A stretch of DNA of 64,000 nt from Poriferisodalis sp965221195 (GTDB taxonomy: Bacteria; Actinomycetota; Acidimicrobiia; Acidimicrobiales; Poriferisodalaceae): contig OZ244864.1 in NCBI GenBank assembly GCA_965221195.1, positions 248,001-312,000 on the forward strand, read 5' to 3'. Shown here one piece after another: positions 17,123 through 25,465 of the stretch. The notes beneath the pieces are model-generated. The model did not search any database. It was not told where the DNA came from and saw nothing but the letters and a program-made list of their open reading frames with translations. The stretch's first letter is position 1. Every line of letters begins with the position of its first letter. The position numbers and the translations under genes were made by a program.

Positions 17123-18427
17123 CTACGCCTCGAGGAGCGCCGCTGGGATAACGCCGATGCCGTCTTGTCGACGGTACGCCTCGCGACCAGTGGTAATGAC
17201 TGCCGCGTCAAGCAGGTCTTCGCCCAGCCGCTCAGCGAGCCACGCCAAATGCCGCACATCTCGGTCTTTGACGACTGCTGTCAGCTTGACTTCGAGGGCT
17301 ACAACTCGCCCGTCGCTGCGTTCGACAATCAAGTCAACCTCGTGCTCGCCGCCATGTGTGCGCAGATGCCCCACGCGGGTTCGATTCGCCTGTGCATAGA
17401 TCTTCACAGACTGAGTCACCAATGACTCGAACATCGCTCCAAGAAGGGTCCCGTCGCGCGGCACTGCGTGGCTCGTCGCTCTGCCGTCAAGCAGCCCCGA
17501 CTCATCCATGCCGAGGCAACGCAGCGCCAAGGCGGTATCAGCCAAGTGGTGCTTCGGTGCTGTCGCCAAGCGTCGAAGTCGATTGCGAGTCGGCAGCCAT
17601 CCTGGCACCTCGTCTATCAACCACAGATGTTCCACCGCCCTTTTGAACGTTGCGGCGGTCGGAGGGGACGGCGATTCGCCAGAGCCGACAGCTGCTTTGC
17701 GGATAGCGGTGAGCGACGTGGCTGTGGATGTGGCTGCGGCGTAGGCACCAAGCCAACGCCGCAGCGCCGTTCGGTCACGGAAAGTTGCGCCGGTCTCGTC
17801 CAAGTCGTAATCGACGACTCGGTCCAAGTAGCCGTCCAAAAGTTCTTCGCGCGCCGCAGAGTCGTATGGCCGAATGCCGGGAAAGCCGGATCGCGCGATC
17901 TCACCTGCGTAGCCTTCCAAGGTCACATCAGTGGTGCCACAGATCTGCCCCCGCGCTCCCGACAGCAGCTCGCTAAGACGCACCGCCGGTTCGCCAAGTC
18001 CGCGCTCGGCCAAAGCGAGCGGACGCATTCTCAGGGTCACGATGCGGCCGGCCCCTGAGTGTGTCGGTCGCTCGGTCGGAGCGGCGGAACCTGTTAAGAG
18101 AAAGCATGACCCGCTCCGACGCTCATCGACCTGTCGTCGGACTAGGTCCCACGACGGCGGATACCGCTGCCATTCGTCGATGAGTACCGGTGGTTCGCCG
18201 TCCACCAGACGCGACGGGTCGCCCAGCAGAATTTCCAACTGCTGCTCGTCATCAAGCCGATGCGTCGTACGTGCGCGACGCATCGCCGTCAACGTCTTGC
18301 CTACAGCACGTGGTCCTTCAATCGAAACAGCGGGAAGCTCCGGGAGCAAGTCGTCGAGCCAGCGATCCACGATACGAGGGATGTAAGCATCAGCTCCGGC
18401 GTTGTCCACGAGCACCAGTTTTATCAT
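17123..18427 (-). CDS. AAA ATPase with DUF4143 C-terminus
   Basis: 434 residues. N-terminal P-loop EGPRAVGKTLTA (about residue 38), Walker B-like VLIDEWQRYP, sensor LTGSAAPT. The C-terminal DUF4143 region has the PD-(D/E)XK-like pattern HEVDLIVERSDGRVVALEVK (E-V-D ... E-x-K). Such proteins are common in bacteria and archaea but their role is unclear. Start is ATG 18427. Three GACGG-containing direct repeats at exact 23-bp spacing sit just upstream, resembling the arrangement before the second DUF4143 gene at 53268. It lies between two VapBC pairs. Confidence 0.85.
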   Translation of the reverse strand: MIKLVLVDNAGADAYIPRIVDRWLDDLLPELPAVSIEGPRAVGKTLTAMRRARTTHRLDDEQQLEILLGDPSRLVDGEPPVLIDEWQRYPPSWDLVRRQVDERRSGSCFLLTGSAAPTERPTHSGAGRIVTLRMRPLALAERGLGEPAVRLSELLSGARGQICGTTDVTLEGYAGEIARSGFPGIRPYDSAAREELLDGYLDRVVDYDLDETGATFRDRTALRRWLGAYAAATSTATSLTAIRKAAVGSGESPSPPTAATFKRAVEHLWLIDEVPGWLPTRNRLRRLATAPKHHLADTALALRCLGMDESGLLDGRATSHAVPRDGTLLGAMFESLVTQSVKIYAQANRTRVGHLRTHGGEHEVDLIVERSDGRVVALEVKLTAVVKDRDVRHLAWLAERLGEDLLDAAVITTGREAYRRQDGIGVIPAALLEA

Positions 18428-18430
18428 ATA

Positions 18431-18485
18431 GACGGCTACAACTTGCTGTTTTCGACGGTGCGAATCTTATCATTTCGACGGTGCG
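18431..18485 (-). repeat. Direct repeats at 23-bp phase upstream of the DUF4143 ATPase
   Basis: The 13-mer TTTCGACGGTGCG occurs perfectly at 18450-18462 and 18473-18485. The core GACGG recurs at 18431, 18454 and 18477, always 23 bases apart. Read on the minus strand, a TAAGAT (-10-like, 18464-18469 complement) lies between copies. Likely a phased operator. Confidence 0.75.
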
Positions 18486-18557
18486 TCGGCGGATCACCAA
18501 GGCTGCCGCTGCTGCGCTCCCAAGCGATCAACGCTCCTGTGTTGAGTACTGCGCCGC

Positions 18558-18690
18558 TCACGCAGCAGCGTCGCCCAACAGAAGACGGGGTGCATCGGTG
18601 CGCTCCGCAGACGTGAGCGGTCCGCCGGTGTCGTCGGCCATCGCAGCGATCAGCACATCGAAATCTGCATCGGCCGCCAAGTCGAGGGCG
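18558..18690 (-). pseudogene. Fragment of a DNA methylase C-terminus
   Basis: The minus-strand frame ending at 18558 reads AADADFDVLIAAMADDTGGPLT, closely matching pieces of the broken methylase at 21.7 kb (AADAGFDVLIACAF and VLTAAMADDTDAPLT). The bases 18626-18656 and 21692-21722 match at 30 of 31 positions. No start or upstream domain is present. Confidence 0.5.
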
Positions 18691-18708
18691 CATATGCTCC
18701 TACTTCGG

Positions 18709-18714
18709 TAGGAT
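18709..18714 (+). promoter_or_regulatory. -10 element of the second VapBC pair
   Basis: TAGGAT ends seven bases before the ATG at 18721, the spacing of a leaderless transcript. No convincing -35 was seen. Confidence 0.4.
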
Positions 18715-18720
18715 GTCAGC

Positions 18721-18948
18721 ATGGGCACAGCGAAACGTAAAGTCTCGATCTCTTTAGACGAAGAACTCGTCAGCGCGCTGGAGATGGAAAGCGAATCACT
18801 CTCGTCACAGGTCAACGCGGCCGTTCGAGTGGAGTTCACGCGTCGTCGGCGCCGAATACTGCTCGAGGAAATGCTGAAGGAATTCGAGCGCAATGAGGGA
18901 CCGGTCGACGAGGCTCTAGTCGACAAGTACACGGCGCTGCTGGTGTGA
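18721..18948 (+). CDS. Antitoxin of a second VapBC-like pair
   Basis: 75 residues: short N-terminal strand (KRKVSISLDEELVSALEME), then helices and a basic RRRRRI patch, consistent with a ribbon-helix-helix antitoxin. The stop overlaps the next gene's start by four bases (GTGA), the usual coupling of toxin-antitoxin pairs. Confidence 0.72.
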   Translation: MGTAKRKVSISLDEELVSALEMESESLSSQVNAAVRVEFTRRRRRILLEEMLKEFERNEGPVDEALVDKYTALLV

Positions 18949-19358
18949 GCCGGGCGCTTGTCTTGGATTCTGAAGCCTTATCCAGCTTGGCGAGTCCGTA
19001 CGGGAAGCGCTTCACCGAGGTCAGGGCTGCTTTGGAAGCGGCACGTCGGCTGCGGCGTGATGTGCTCGTCCCTGCTGTGGTGCTCGCAGAGTTGTACCGC
19101 GGACCAAGGCTGAATCAGATTGTCGACTCTTGTCTCAGTCGCGAGACAGGTCTTGAGATTCGAGAGACAGATCGAGAATTCGCCCGTCTCGTGGGCAGTG
19201 TCCTCGCTGCGGCTAAGGCCGACTCAGATCTTCTTGTTGACGCCCACTGCGTCGCTGCCGCAATCGAAGCCGGTGGAGGTGTGGTGATGACCGGCGACCG
19301 ACGCGATCTCGACCTGCTCGCAACGCCCTACCCCCACGTTCATGTGGTCCCTATCTGA
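18945..19358 (+). CDS. PIN-domain toxin of the second VapBC-like pair
   Basis: 137 residues. Acidic PIN positions are seen in LVLDSEALSSL, VLAELYRG, DLLVDAHCVAAA and VVMTGDRRDLDLLA. The last segment (TGDRRDL) is typical of the VapC fold. GTG start overlaps the antitoxin stop. A ribonuclease function is inferred from the family. Confidence 0.82.
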   Translation: MSRALVLDSEALSSLASPYGKRFTEVRAALEAARRLRRDVLVPAVVLAELYRGPRLNQIVDSCLSRETGLEIRETDREFARLVGSVLAAAKADSDLLVDAHCVAAAIEAGGGVVMTGDRRDLDLLATPYPHVHVVPI

Positions 19359-19376
19359 AAGTTCTCTGCGCGTCCT

Positions 19377-19478
19377 TCAGATCTCGGTGGGGATGCGGAA
19401 GACTTTCATGACTTCGTCGCCGAGGCGGTTGATGACCTTGACCGCGATGTAGCTCGAAGCAAGTGTCTGGAGGTGCTG
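19377..19478 (-). pseudogene. C-terminal remnant of a type III-like restriction-modification protein
   Basis: A 33-codon open stretch, closed at its 5' side by an in-frame TAG (19479-19481), reads YIAVKVINRLGDEVMKVFRI near its end, a tail seen in type III-like Res/Mod proteins. A second, shorter copy of the last residues lies at 20654-20695. Confidence 0.5.
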
Positions 19479-19528
19479 CTAAATGCTACTGCTGGGAATA
19501 GCCTAGAACTACTCGGCATTCTTGGATG

Positions 19529-19960
19529 TCAGACCACCTCGAGCCGATCTTCACGAAGCGCACCTCGCCGATGCTGCAACCACACGCGCGGTGCATAGAC
19601 AAGCCCGTTGAGTTGCCGCTCCCATTGTGGCACTCGGCTCGAAATCGTGGAGGTGTGGTTGCGAAGACCTGAGAGTTGGTAGGCAAATACAACTACTTCG
19701 ACACCTACCGCTTGGATTGACTGTGCTCGCTGCTGCCTGGATCGGAAGTCGCTGTCGCAAGTCACCAGCACATATTCGTTCTCAGCACACCAAGCGGCGA
19801 TGTCGTAGTCGTCTGCGTTGGAATGGCCGCTGCGGGTGCGGCTGAGCGCATCCACTGCAGAAACATGAATCAAACTGTCGATGCCGACGGCCGCTCTTGG
19901 AGAAATGTTGGCATCAAGACAGAAGTGGACATCACGCAGCTTGTTGCGCGTACTCCGCAC
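19529..19960 (-). CDS. DUF5615 PIN-like toxin
   Basis: 143 residues. FCLDANISPRAAV near the N-terminus and VLVTCDSDFRSR mark the DUF5615/Mut7-C-like PIN fold (Asp in LDANI, Asp-x-Asp-Phe). Genes of this type are partners of DUF433 proteins, and here the preceding gene is one. The GTG at 19960 overlaps the antitoxin gene by 29 bases; a shorter start is possible. Proposed toxin, activity unverified. Confidence 0.75.
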   Translation of the reverse strand: MRSTRNKLRDVHFCLDANISPRAAVGIDSLIHVSAVDALSRTRSGHSNADDYDIAAWCAENEYVLVTCDSDFRSRQQRAQSIQAVGVEVVVFAYQLSGLRNHTSTISSRVPQWERQLNGLVYAPRVWLQHRRGALREDRLEVV

Positions 19961-20594
19961 ATGCCTTCACTCTGGTGACGCTTAGGTTGAAACCCCGTGC
20001 GACTTCCTGTGGGGAATCTTCCGCGAGACTGGCGACGATGGCGGTGACGGGAATTCGTGTTCCCGCCACCACGGGAGCGCCGTGGCTGATGCGAGGATTG
20101 ATCTCGATCCACTGGGCGATATCCCACGAAGCAGCGCACCCACCGACGAACTGGATTTCCTCGGCGAAAGTCTTGATCGCAGATGTAATGGAACGCTGTC
20201 CTTTGCGGTCTCCCAGTATCTCTTCAGCGTGCCCTTGGAACTCCATCCAAACGCTGTGCCCGTCGGTGTAAAACGACTCATGAGCCAAAGGATGCGCAAT
20301 AGCGGGAAACCGCTCGCGCACTGCACTGAGCACCCGGCGCACCTTCTGAAGCGAAGTTCCGCTGTCACGGAAACGGCACACCATTTCCAAGCCGATCAGG
20401 TCGAGAAAGCCGACCGTCGCAGTGACATCCTTGTGGTGCGTGGGTGGCCTGACAACAGAGAACCAACGACGAATCTGGGTGCGCGACACATCTCGATTCC
20501 GTTCCACGATCTGAGCTGCTTGGGGAAACGAATAGATGCCCGCCCCAATAGAAGCGGCGGCTTGCCGACGACCGTCAGTCTGCTCTTTCTCCAC
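19932..20594 (-). CDS. DUF433 antitoxin with an N-terminal MerR-like helix-turn-helix
   Basis: 220 residues. Residues about 15-60 (YSFPQAAQIVERNRDVSRTQIRRWF) resemble a MerR-type winged helix-turn-helix. Residues about 150-220 are DUF433, with NPRISHGAPVVAGTRIPVTAIVASLA and a following SVTRVKACAEYA helix. The start is GTG 20594 rather than 20690 because a perfect GGAGGTGA lies five bases upstream. Pairs with the overlapping DUF5615 gene. The DNA-binding part suggests it represses its own operon. Confidence 0.8.
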   Translation of the reverse strand: MEKEQTDGRRQAAASIGAGIYSFPQAAQIVERNRDVSRTQIRRWFSVVRPPTHHKDVTATVGFLDLIGLEMVCRFRDSGTSLQKVRRVLSAVRERFPAIAHPLAHESFYTDGHSVWMEFQGHAEEILGDRKGQRSITSAIKTFAEEIQFVGGCAASWDIAQWIEINPRISHGAPVVAGTRIPVTAIVASLAEDSPQEVARGFNLSVTRVKACAEYAQQAA

Positions 20595-20653
20595 TGTGTC
20601 ACCTCCCGTGCTGGTCCGATAGCCAGCATAAACGGATGCCTGCAGTCGCAGTG

Positions 20654-20695
20654 TCATGCGGTGGTGGGGATGCGGAAGACCTTGGTACATCTCCC
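20654..20695 (-). pseudogene. Second copy of the restriction-modification C-terminal tail
   Basis: A short minus-strand frame reads TKVFRIPTTA then stop, matching the KVFRIPTEI tail at 19377. The bases around GGTGGGGATGCGGAAGAC are shared by both sites. Confidence 0.4.
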
Positions 20696-20756
20696 TGTTT
20701 GGTTGTCAGGTGGATAAGGCGAGACCGTTGCCTGCGGAGATCACGCCGAGCGGTTC

Positions 20757-21596
20757 TCAGGAAGGTTCGACGGAGACGGCCTTGCGCGGGAAGTACAGGC
20801 CGTCGACAATGGCACGGTCGCCGAGGGGTTCAGACAGCGCGATCGTCACCGATGTCGGCGGGTTGTCGGGGCAATCCGCCCCACCGACAACCGGTACGAC
20901 TGCGAACGCCACGACGACTTCATCGTCGGTCTCGGCGACTTGGGGGCCCCGCAGTGCATCACCCATGACCCGGCCGCTAGCGCAGCCCTGTTCGGTTACC
21001 AGCAGCGTGATCTCAGTGGCTTCTGGGCTTGGCAGATTGCCGGGATCAAGATGCACATCAACGCGGCTGAGACCGCCGGGCAGAACCACAGTCGGCTCGC
21101 AGCGAGACCCTGCCGCCTCCCCCGCCCAGAGCCAATTTTCGCCGCGACGCTCAACGACTGCGAGTTCTTCCCATTCGCCCCCGTCGAGCACGAACCACGC
21201 CTCGTCGTCACCGATGTACACGACCTGCCAGTCTCCCAACGGCAGCGGACGCGGCGCTGGATCGCTCTGGCGTGCGTGGAGTTCCTCACGGAACACGTCG
21301 ACAGCGCGATGGTTCACCTCGTCGACCGGTTGCCAGTTCGTCAATTCCGAGTAGGGCATCGGCGGCGCTCCCCAGCACTGCACGATGGGGTCAGGATCGC
21401 TGAGATCAGGCAGCGCCATCAACGAGGCATCGGTCGCGGGCGCAACGCCGATGGCACTGTCGGTCGTGGTTTCGGCCCCAGTCGAAAGGGCTTGGTCGCC
21501 GCCATCGCCGCACGCGCTCAACACAGCCGCCAGAGCCGCCATCATCATCACCAGTCGGGCAAACAGCGCTCGCAGGTGATCTGTCTGCTGGGTCAT
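20757..21596 (-). CDS. Putative secreted lipoprotein of unknown function
   Basis: 279 residues from ATG 21596. The N-terminus (MTQQTDHLRALFARLVMMMA) is followed by the lipobox-like LSAC, so lipid anchoring at the outer face of the membrane is likely. The rest is acidic and soluble, with no family I recognise. It includes four further Cys that could form disulfides. It sits inside the region of restriction-modification fragments, all on the same strand. Confidence 0.65.
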   Translation of the reverse strand: MTQQTDHLRALFARLVMMMAALAAVLSACGDGGDQALSTGAETTTDSAIGVAPATDASLMALPDLSDPDPIVQCWGAPPMPYSELTNWQPVDEVNHRAVDVFREELHARQSDPAPRPLPLGDWQVVYIGDDEAWFVLDGGEWEELAVVERRGENWLWAGEAAGSRCEPTVVLPGGLSRVDVHLDPGNLPSPEATEITLLVTEQGCASGRVMGDALRGPQVAETDDEVVVAFAVVPVVGGADCPDNPPTSVTIALSEPLGDRAIVDGLYFPRKAVSVEPS

Positions 21597-21715
21597 GCCG
21601 CAGAGAGTACGCCTGTCGCGACACAATATTGACTTCGGACCTTCTCAGCAGGTCAGCAAGCTGGGCTTGGCGATGGGCGTAAGCGGTGCATCGGTGTCGT
21701 CGGCCATCGCAGCGG

Positions 21716-22983
21716 TCAGCACGGGTCTGCGTCAACGCGCTTGCCGAGTTCCTTGAGCAGCACGCCGAGCTGCAGTGGCAGGATGTGTCCAAAGGTGTGC
21801 GGGTCCCGGCTGGAGTTGCCGAATGCGTTGCGCGCACCGAGCTTGTTGAGTTCGGACGCGTGAGCGTCGTAGTTGAACGCGCAAGCGATCAGCACGTCGA
21901 AGCCTGCGTCGGCTGCTTCTCGTGACGCTGCAGCAAGGTCGGTGCGGGTGACGGTGCCGAACTCGGGGCCGACGAAGACCGCCGCCCTGCTGGGTGCGTC
22001 TTGCGCAGCGCCCGCTTCAGAGCCAGGCAATCCTTCGACGTACGTGCCTTGCGCGCAGATGTAGTCGCCTGGCCACGGTTGCAGGGAGACGAAGCTGATG
22101 CAGTCTGCCTTGTGGGCCTGCTGCACGCCCGCGGTGCACAGATTGTCGAGGATGATCGACACGAAGTCTTGTGGGGTGTCGGCCTCGCGGCGGGCCCCGG
22201 CGGTCGGGTCGATGAAGTTGTCGTCGGCATCGAGGCCGACGTAGCGGTGCGGGCTGATGCTCTCGACGGTGAACGGCCCGGCGACCCGCACTTTGTGTTT
22301 GTCTTCGTAGGGCTTGTCGTAGAGATATTCGAAGTCGGCTTTGGCGGCTATCGACTCATCGATTGCTTGCTGGCGTTCCAAGCGTGCTTGCCAGAACCGT
22401 TCGTGTTGCTCGGCAGCCTCAGCGGGCCAGTCGTCGGGCCGCTCACGAGGCACCTCCCACTCCAGCAAACCTCCGGCGGGAGCCTGTTCGCCCGACGGCA
22501 ATACCACCGTGGCGTCGGGTGGCAAAGAGAAGTCGATCCGCTGGCCCTTGCGACCGCCCACGGTGACAGCAAATGGCGGCGACCCCCCCCCCGCAACGCA
22601 GCATTCAGATCAGCCAGCGCAGCTTCGACAGCGCGTTGACGTTGCTCGTAAATGACGTCGATCTCGGCGTTGTTGGCAATCGACCGCAGCGTGATGTGCG
22701 GTACGCGTTCGTAGACGAAGCCCTGCCTCACGTCGCCGTGGGTCGGCGCAGCCGACGGTTCAGTGTGGCTGAGGTCGGCATCCTTGTGCTGTCCTTCGGG
22801 GCTGTCGGAGAGCAAGTAATACGGATAACGAGCACCCATGAGCCGCGCTCGTGCCAACGCCAACGCTACCCGTGACGTGTCGATGGTGATCCATCGCCTC
22901 CCCCACTGCTCCGCCACATACGCGGTAGTTCCCGACCCGCATGTCGGATCGAGTACTAAGTCGCCCGGGTCTGTCGTCATCAA
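21716..22983 (-). pseudogene. 3' part of a type III-like DNA methyltransferase gene, out of frame at a G tract
   Basis: The upstream frame carries SAM-binding motif I (DPTCGSGTTAYVAEQWGRR) and RVALALARARLMGARYPYY, typical of beta-class/type III Mod proteins. It breaks at ten G (10 C on the plus strand, 22583-22592). The downstream frame continues from VGGRKGQRIDFSLPP to the stop at 21716. Eleven or eight G would join them; I checked that G11 gives a continuous reading. The N-terminal half with the DPPY catalytic motif is absent, replaced upstream by unrelated sequence, so in this window it cannot be a complete methylase. Not distinguishable from a homopolymer sequencing error. Confidence 0.75.
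22583..22592 (+). repeat. C10/G10 homopolymer in the methylase gene
   Basis: Ten consecutive C on the plus strand (G10 on the coding strand) at the exact point where the methylase reading frame shifts. Confidence 0.95.
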
Positions 22984-23141
22984 CAGATATCGTTCGATAC
23001 TTGATGATATCTGTCACATAAACGTGCCAATCGGTTGAAACGGTTGGATCACCAGACATCAATCGTTTCCTTTGTAATACGCGACTTGAATTCCGATCGA
23101 AGTTCTTCCAAGCGAAATGTCTCTACTTCGCGCCCGAGAAC

Positions 23142-23366
23142 TTAACTCAAGTACGACTGGGCACTGAAATAATCTAGCCCGCGAGGTACGACGTCATACT
23201 CAACTAGCAGGTCGACATCGCTGTAATACTCAACTTCATCTCGCGCAAACGAGCCGAATAACTTAAGATGAATGATGTTGAACTTTCGTTTGAGTTCTAC
23301 CCGCTGCTGACGGAGAGCCGTAAGAACAGATTGTCGATCGTTGGGTACTTCGCTGCCTCGTCGCAA
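23142..23366 (-). pseudogene. Truncated MNT-type nucleotidyltransferase
   Basis: About 74 codons. The nucleotidyltransferase core GSFARDEVEYYSDVDLLVEY is intact (G-S and D-x-D). Such proteins are antitoxins of HEPN/MNT modules. It lacks an ATG start, is fused at its 5' side to the truncated restriction gene, and stops soon after the core, about 25 residues short of usual. No HEPN partner is nearby. Confidence 0.6.
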
Positions 23367-24525
23367 AGCACGAACCGCTGAGGAAGAACGGCGTGGCCGA
23401 CAGGTCGATCACGTTGCGCAAGCCCAGACGCCGCTGCACGGCCTCAATGCCGGTCATCCACACGCGAGCAGCCTCGGCATTGTCTTCAGCCTCCTTGCGG
23501 TCGTCGCCTTTGAGTTCTGCTTCCTCTGAGTCGTCGTCAGAGCTCGGTTTCTCCCGATAACAGTGGTGTGCCTCGTCGTTGAGCACCATCACGCCTTTGG
23601 TGCCCATCAGTTCGGGCATCACCCGCTGAAGCATTTGGCCCTCGGTCTCGAGCGTGTCGATCTCAGGGCCGTGGCCAGCCAGCAGCGCCCGGCTGCCTTT
23701 TGCGAGATTCATCGTTTGGCGCCGGATGAACGCGTGATAGTTGGTGATGACGATTCGCGCTTTGCCCAACTCGGCGGCCATGTCGGCGGGTACTAGATGG
23801 CGGCTGCGGTAGTAGCTGTCGGGGTCATTGGGCTGCAAGGCGCGAAGGCGGTCGCGAATCGGGATGCCGGGGGTGACGACGAGGAATCCGCGGGTGAACC
23901 GCGAGCTTTGGGGATGCCGCACTGCGTTGACGGTCTGCCACGCAATGAGCATGGCCATCACTGTTGTTTTGCCCGAGCCGGTCGCCATCTTCAGCGCGAG
24001 ACGGTCGATATCGGGATTGGCCTGCTGGCTTGCTGCTGCGATCTGGTCTCGCAGGCGTTTTCCTGCAGCCGTGTGCGGAGCGACCTCGGTGAGCCAGATA
24101 ACCGTTTCGGCGGCTTCGACTTGGCAGAAGAAAGGCCTGATACCCGGGAAGTTGAAGTGCCGCCAGTGCTTGAGCAGCCGTGCAGTTTCAGCAGTGACGT
24201 GCCCGCGGCGCTCGTCGGGTTCGCAGCGCCACTTAGCGACCTCGCCTCGGATGGTGTTGATGAGTTCTGACAACTCGTACTGCTGGCGGTCGTCAGCCAA
24301 AGACGCCGCCTGTGAGTCAAACACCAACATGCGCTGATCGGAAGTGTCTGCAGCGGCGCCTTTCTTGGCACGCCCGCGCGGCGCAGGAATCGGAGAGATG
24401 AACGACGCAGGCCGACGGCCCTCGTGCACGATGCCAGTGGGTTGGCGTTCGTCGTCAAGCTCCCAGTGCTTCTTGGGGGCTTCGTAAGGCGAGTTGAGGA
24501 TCGGCTGTGAGTAGAAGTCTGGCAT
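23263..24525 (-). pseudogene. Truncated type III restriction enzyme Res-like helicase
   Basis: Starts cleanly at ATG 24525 (MPDFYSQPILNSPYEAPKKH). Superfamily-2 helicase motifs are present: Walker A ATGSGKTTVMAM, LVVTPGIPIRDRLR, the DEAH-like VLNDEAHHCYRE, and LSATPFFLSG. Right after that motif, near 23375, the sequence switches to unrelated DNA in which the nucleotidyltransferase fragment begins. The remaining 500 or more residues, including the second RecA domain and the nuclease, are missing, so it cannot be functional. It is oriented with the methylase fragment but upstream of it, the reverse of the usual mod-res order. Confidence 0.8.
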
Positions 24526-24640
24526 CTCGCTGCCACGCTACGCGCCCGATGTCACAAGCTGCGCTTGCGCTGGTCGGCTGCCTACAGGCTGTTGGCCTAT
24601 GCTCGTATCGGATGCTGAGAGAGCCGATCAGGACTCGCCC

Positions 24641-24895
24641 ATGACCGACCACGCCGAACTACTGAGCCGGATCACTGTGAATCCGGAAATATTCGGCGGC
24701 AAACCGACCGTCCGCGGGATGAGAATCGCCGCTGAGCATGTCCTCGGCATGCTCGCAGCAGGCGACTCGGCTGAGACGATCCTGCGTGAGTACCCCATGC
24801 TCGAGCCAGCCGACATCCAAGCCTGCCTGACCTTCGCATATCGCTCGCTCGCCGGAGAACACATACGCGAACGCGTACTCATCACCACAGCGTGA
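24641..24895 (+). CDS. DUF433 antitoxin
   Basis: 84 residues with the DUF433 core NPEIFGGKPTVRGMRIAAEH and EYPMLEPADIQACLTFAYR, a short winged-helix domain. Stop overlaps the next start by four bases (GTGA). A TATGCT (24598-24603) may be its -10. Pairs with the DUF5615 gene downstream. Confidence 0.85.
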   Translation: MTDHAELLSRITVNPEIFGGKPTVRGMRIAAEHVLGMLAAGDSAETILREYPMLEPADIQACLTFAYRSLAGEHIRERVLITTA

Positions 24896-25263
24896 GATTC
24901 TTGCTTGATGTCTGCGCTGCGTCGCGCAGCCTGCATCAACACCTCACAGACCATGGGCACGACGTGTACTCAGCAGCAGAATCTGCTCCTCGTGCCACCG
25001 ACCGGGAACTGCTCGATCTCGCAATTTCGCAGGAACGCATCCTCATCACCGAGGACAAGGACTTCGGCGAACTGGTCTTCGTTTGGCGCCTTGCTCATCC
25101 ATGCATCATTCGCTTTGCCGACTTGCCGATTCGCGATCGTCCGACAGCTATCGACGATCTGCTTCTGCACCATGCTGACGAGATGCGGGTAGGCCAGATC
25201 ATTGTGGTATCGAGACGGAAAGTGCGAGTCCGTCGCGGTGCCCAAGGGCCCCCTGACACTTGA
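24892..25263 (+). CDS. DUF5615 PIN-like toxin
   Basis: 123 residues. MRFLLDVCAASRSLHQHL and RILITEDKDFGELVF are the family's first and second acidic motifs (Asp5; Glu-Asp-x-Asp-Phe). GTG start coupled to the antitoxin stop. Predicted ribonuclease-like toxin of a DUF433/DUF5615 pair, the second in the island. Confidence 0.83.
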   Translation: MRFLLDVCAASRSLHQHLTDHGHDVYSAAESAPRATDRELLDLAISQERILITEDKDFGELVFVWRLAHPCIIRFADLPIRDRPTAIDDLLLHHADEMRVGQIIVVSRRKVRVRRGAQGPPDT

Positions 25264-25465
25264 TTTCCACCCGAGATGGTGCTTGTCGTCAGTTTTCCGA
25301 ATGCTTGCAGGGTCTTCGACCGGCGATGAGGAGGATCGGTGGGACTACGTCGTGAGGATTGCTGCGTAGATCACGCCGCCGTGTGTGCGACTGAGCGCAT
25401 CTACCTCAGAAACGTGGACTGCGTAGTCAGCCTTAACGGATGCTCAGCTTTGCAGCGTGGATGGT

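Noticed and set aside
18558..18932. A 124-residue minus-strand gene
   Set aside because: Its 5' two thirds are antisense to the VapB2 gene and Ser-rich; only the last third resembles methylase debris.
16032..25463. Insertion sequence or integrase explaining the island
   Set aside because: No transposase, integrase or terminal inverted repeat pair was recognised in the region.
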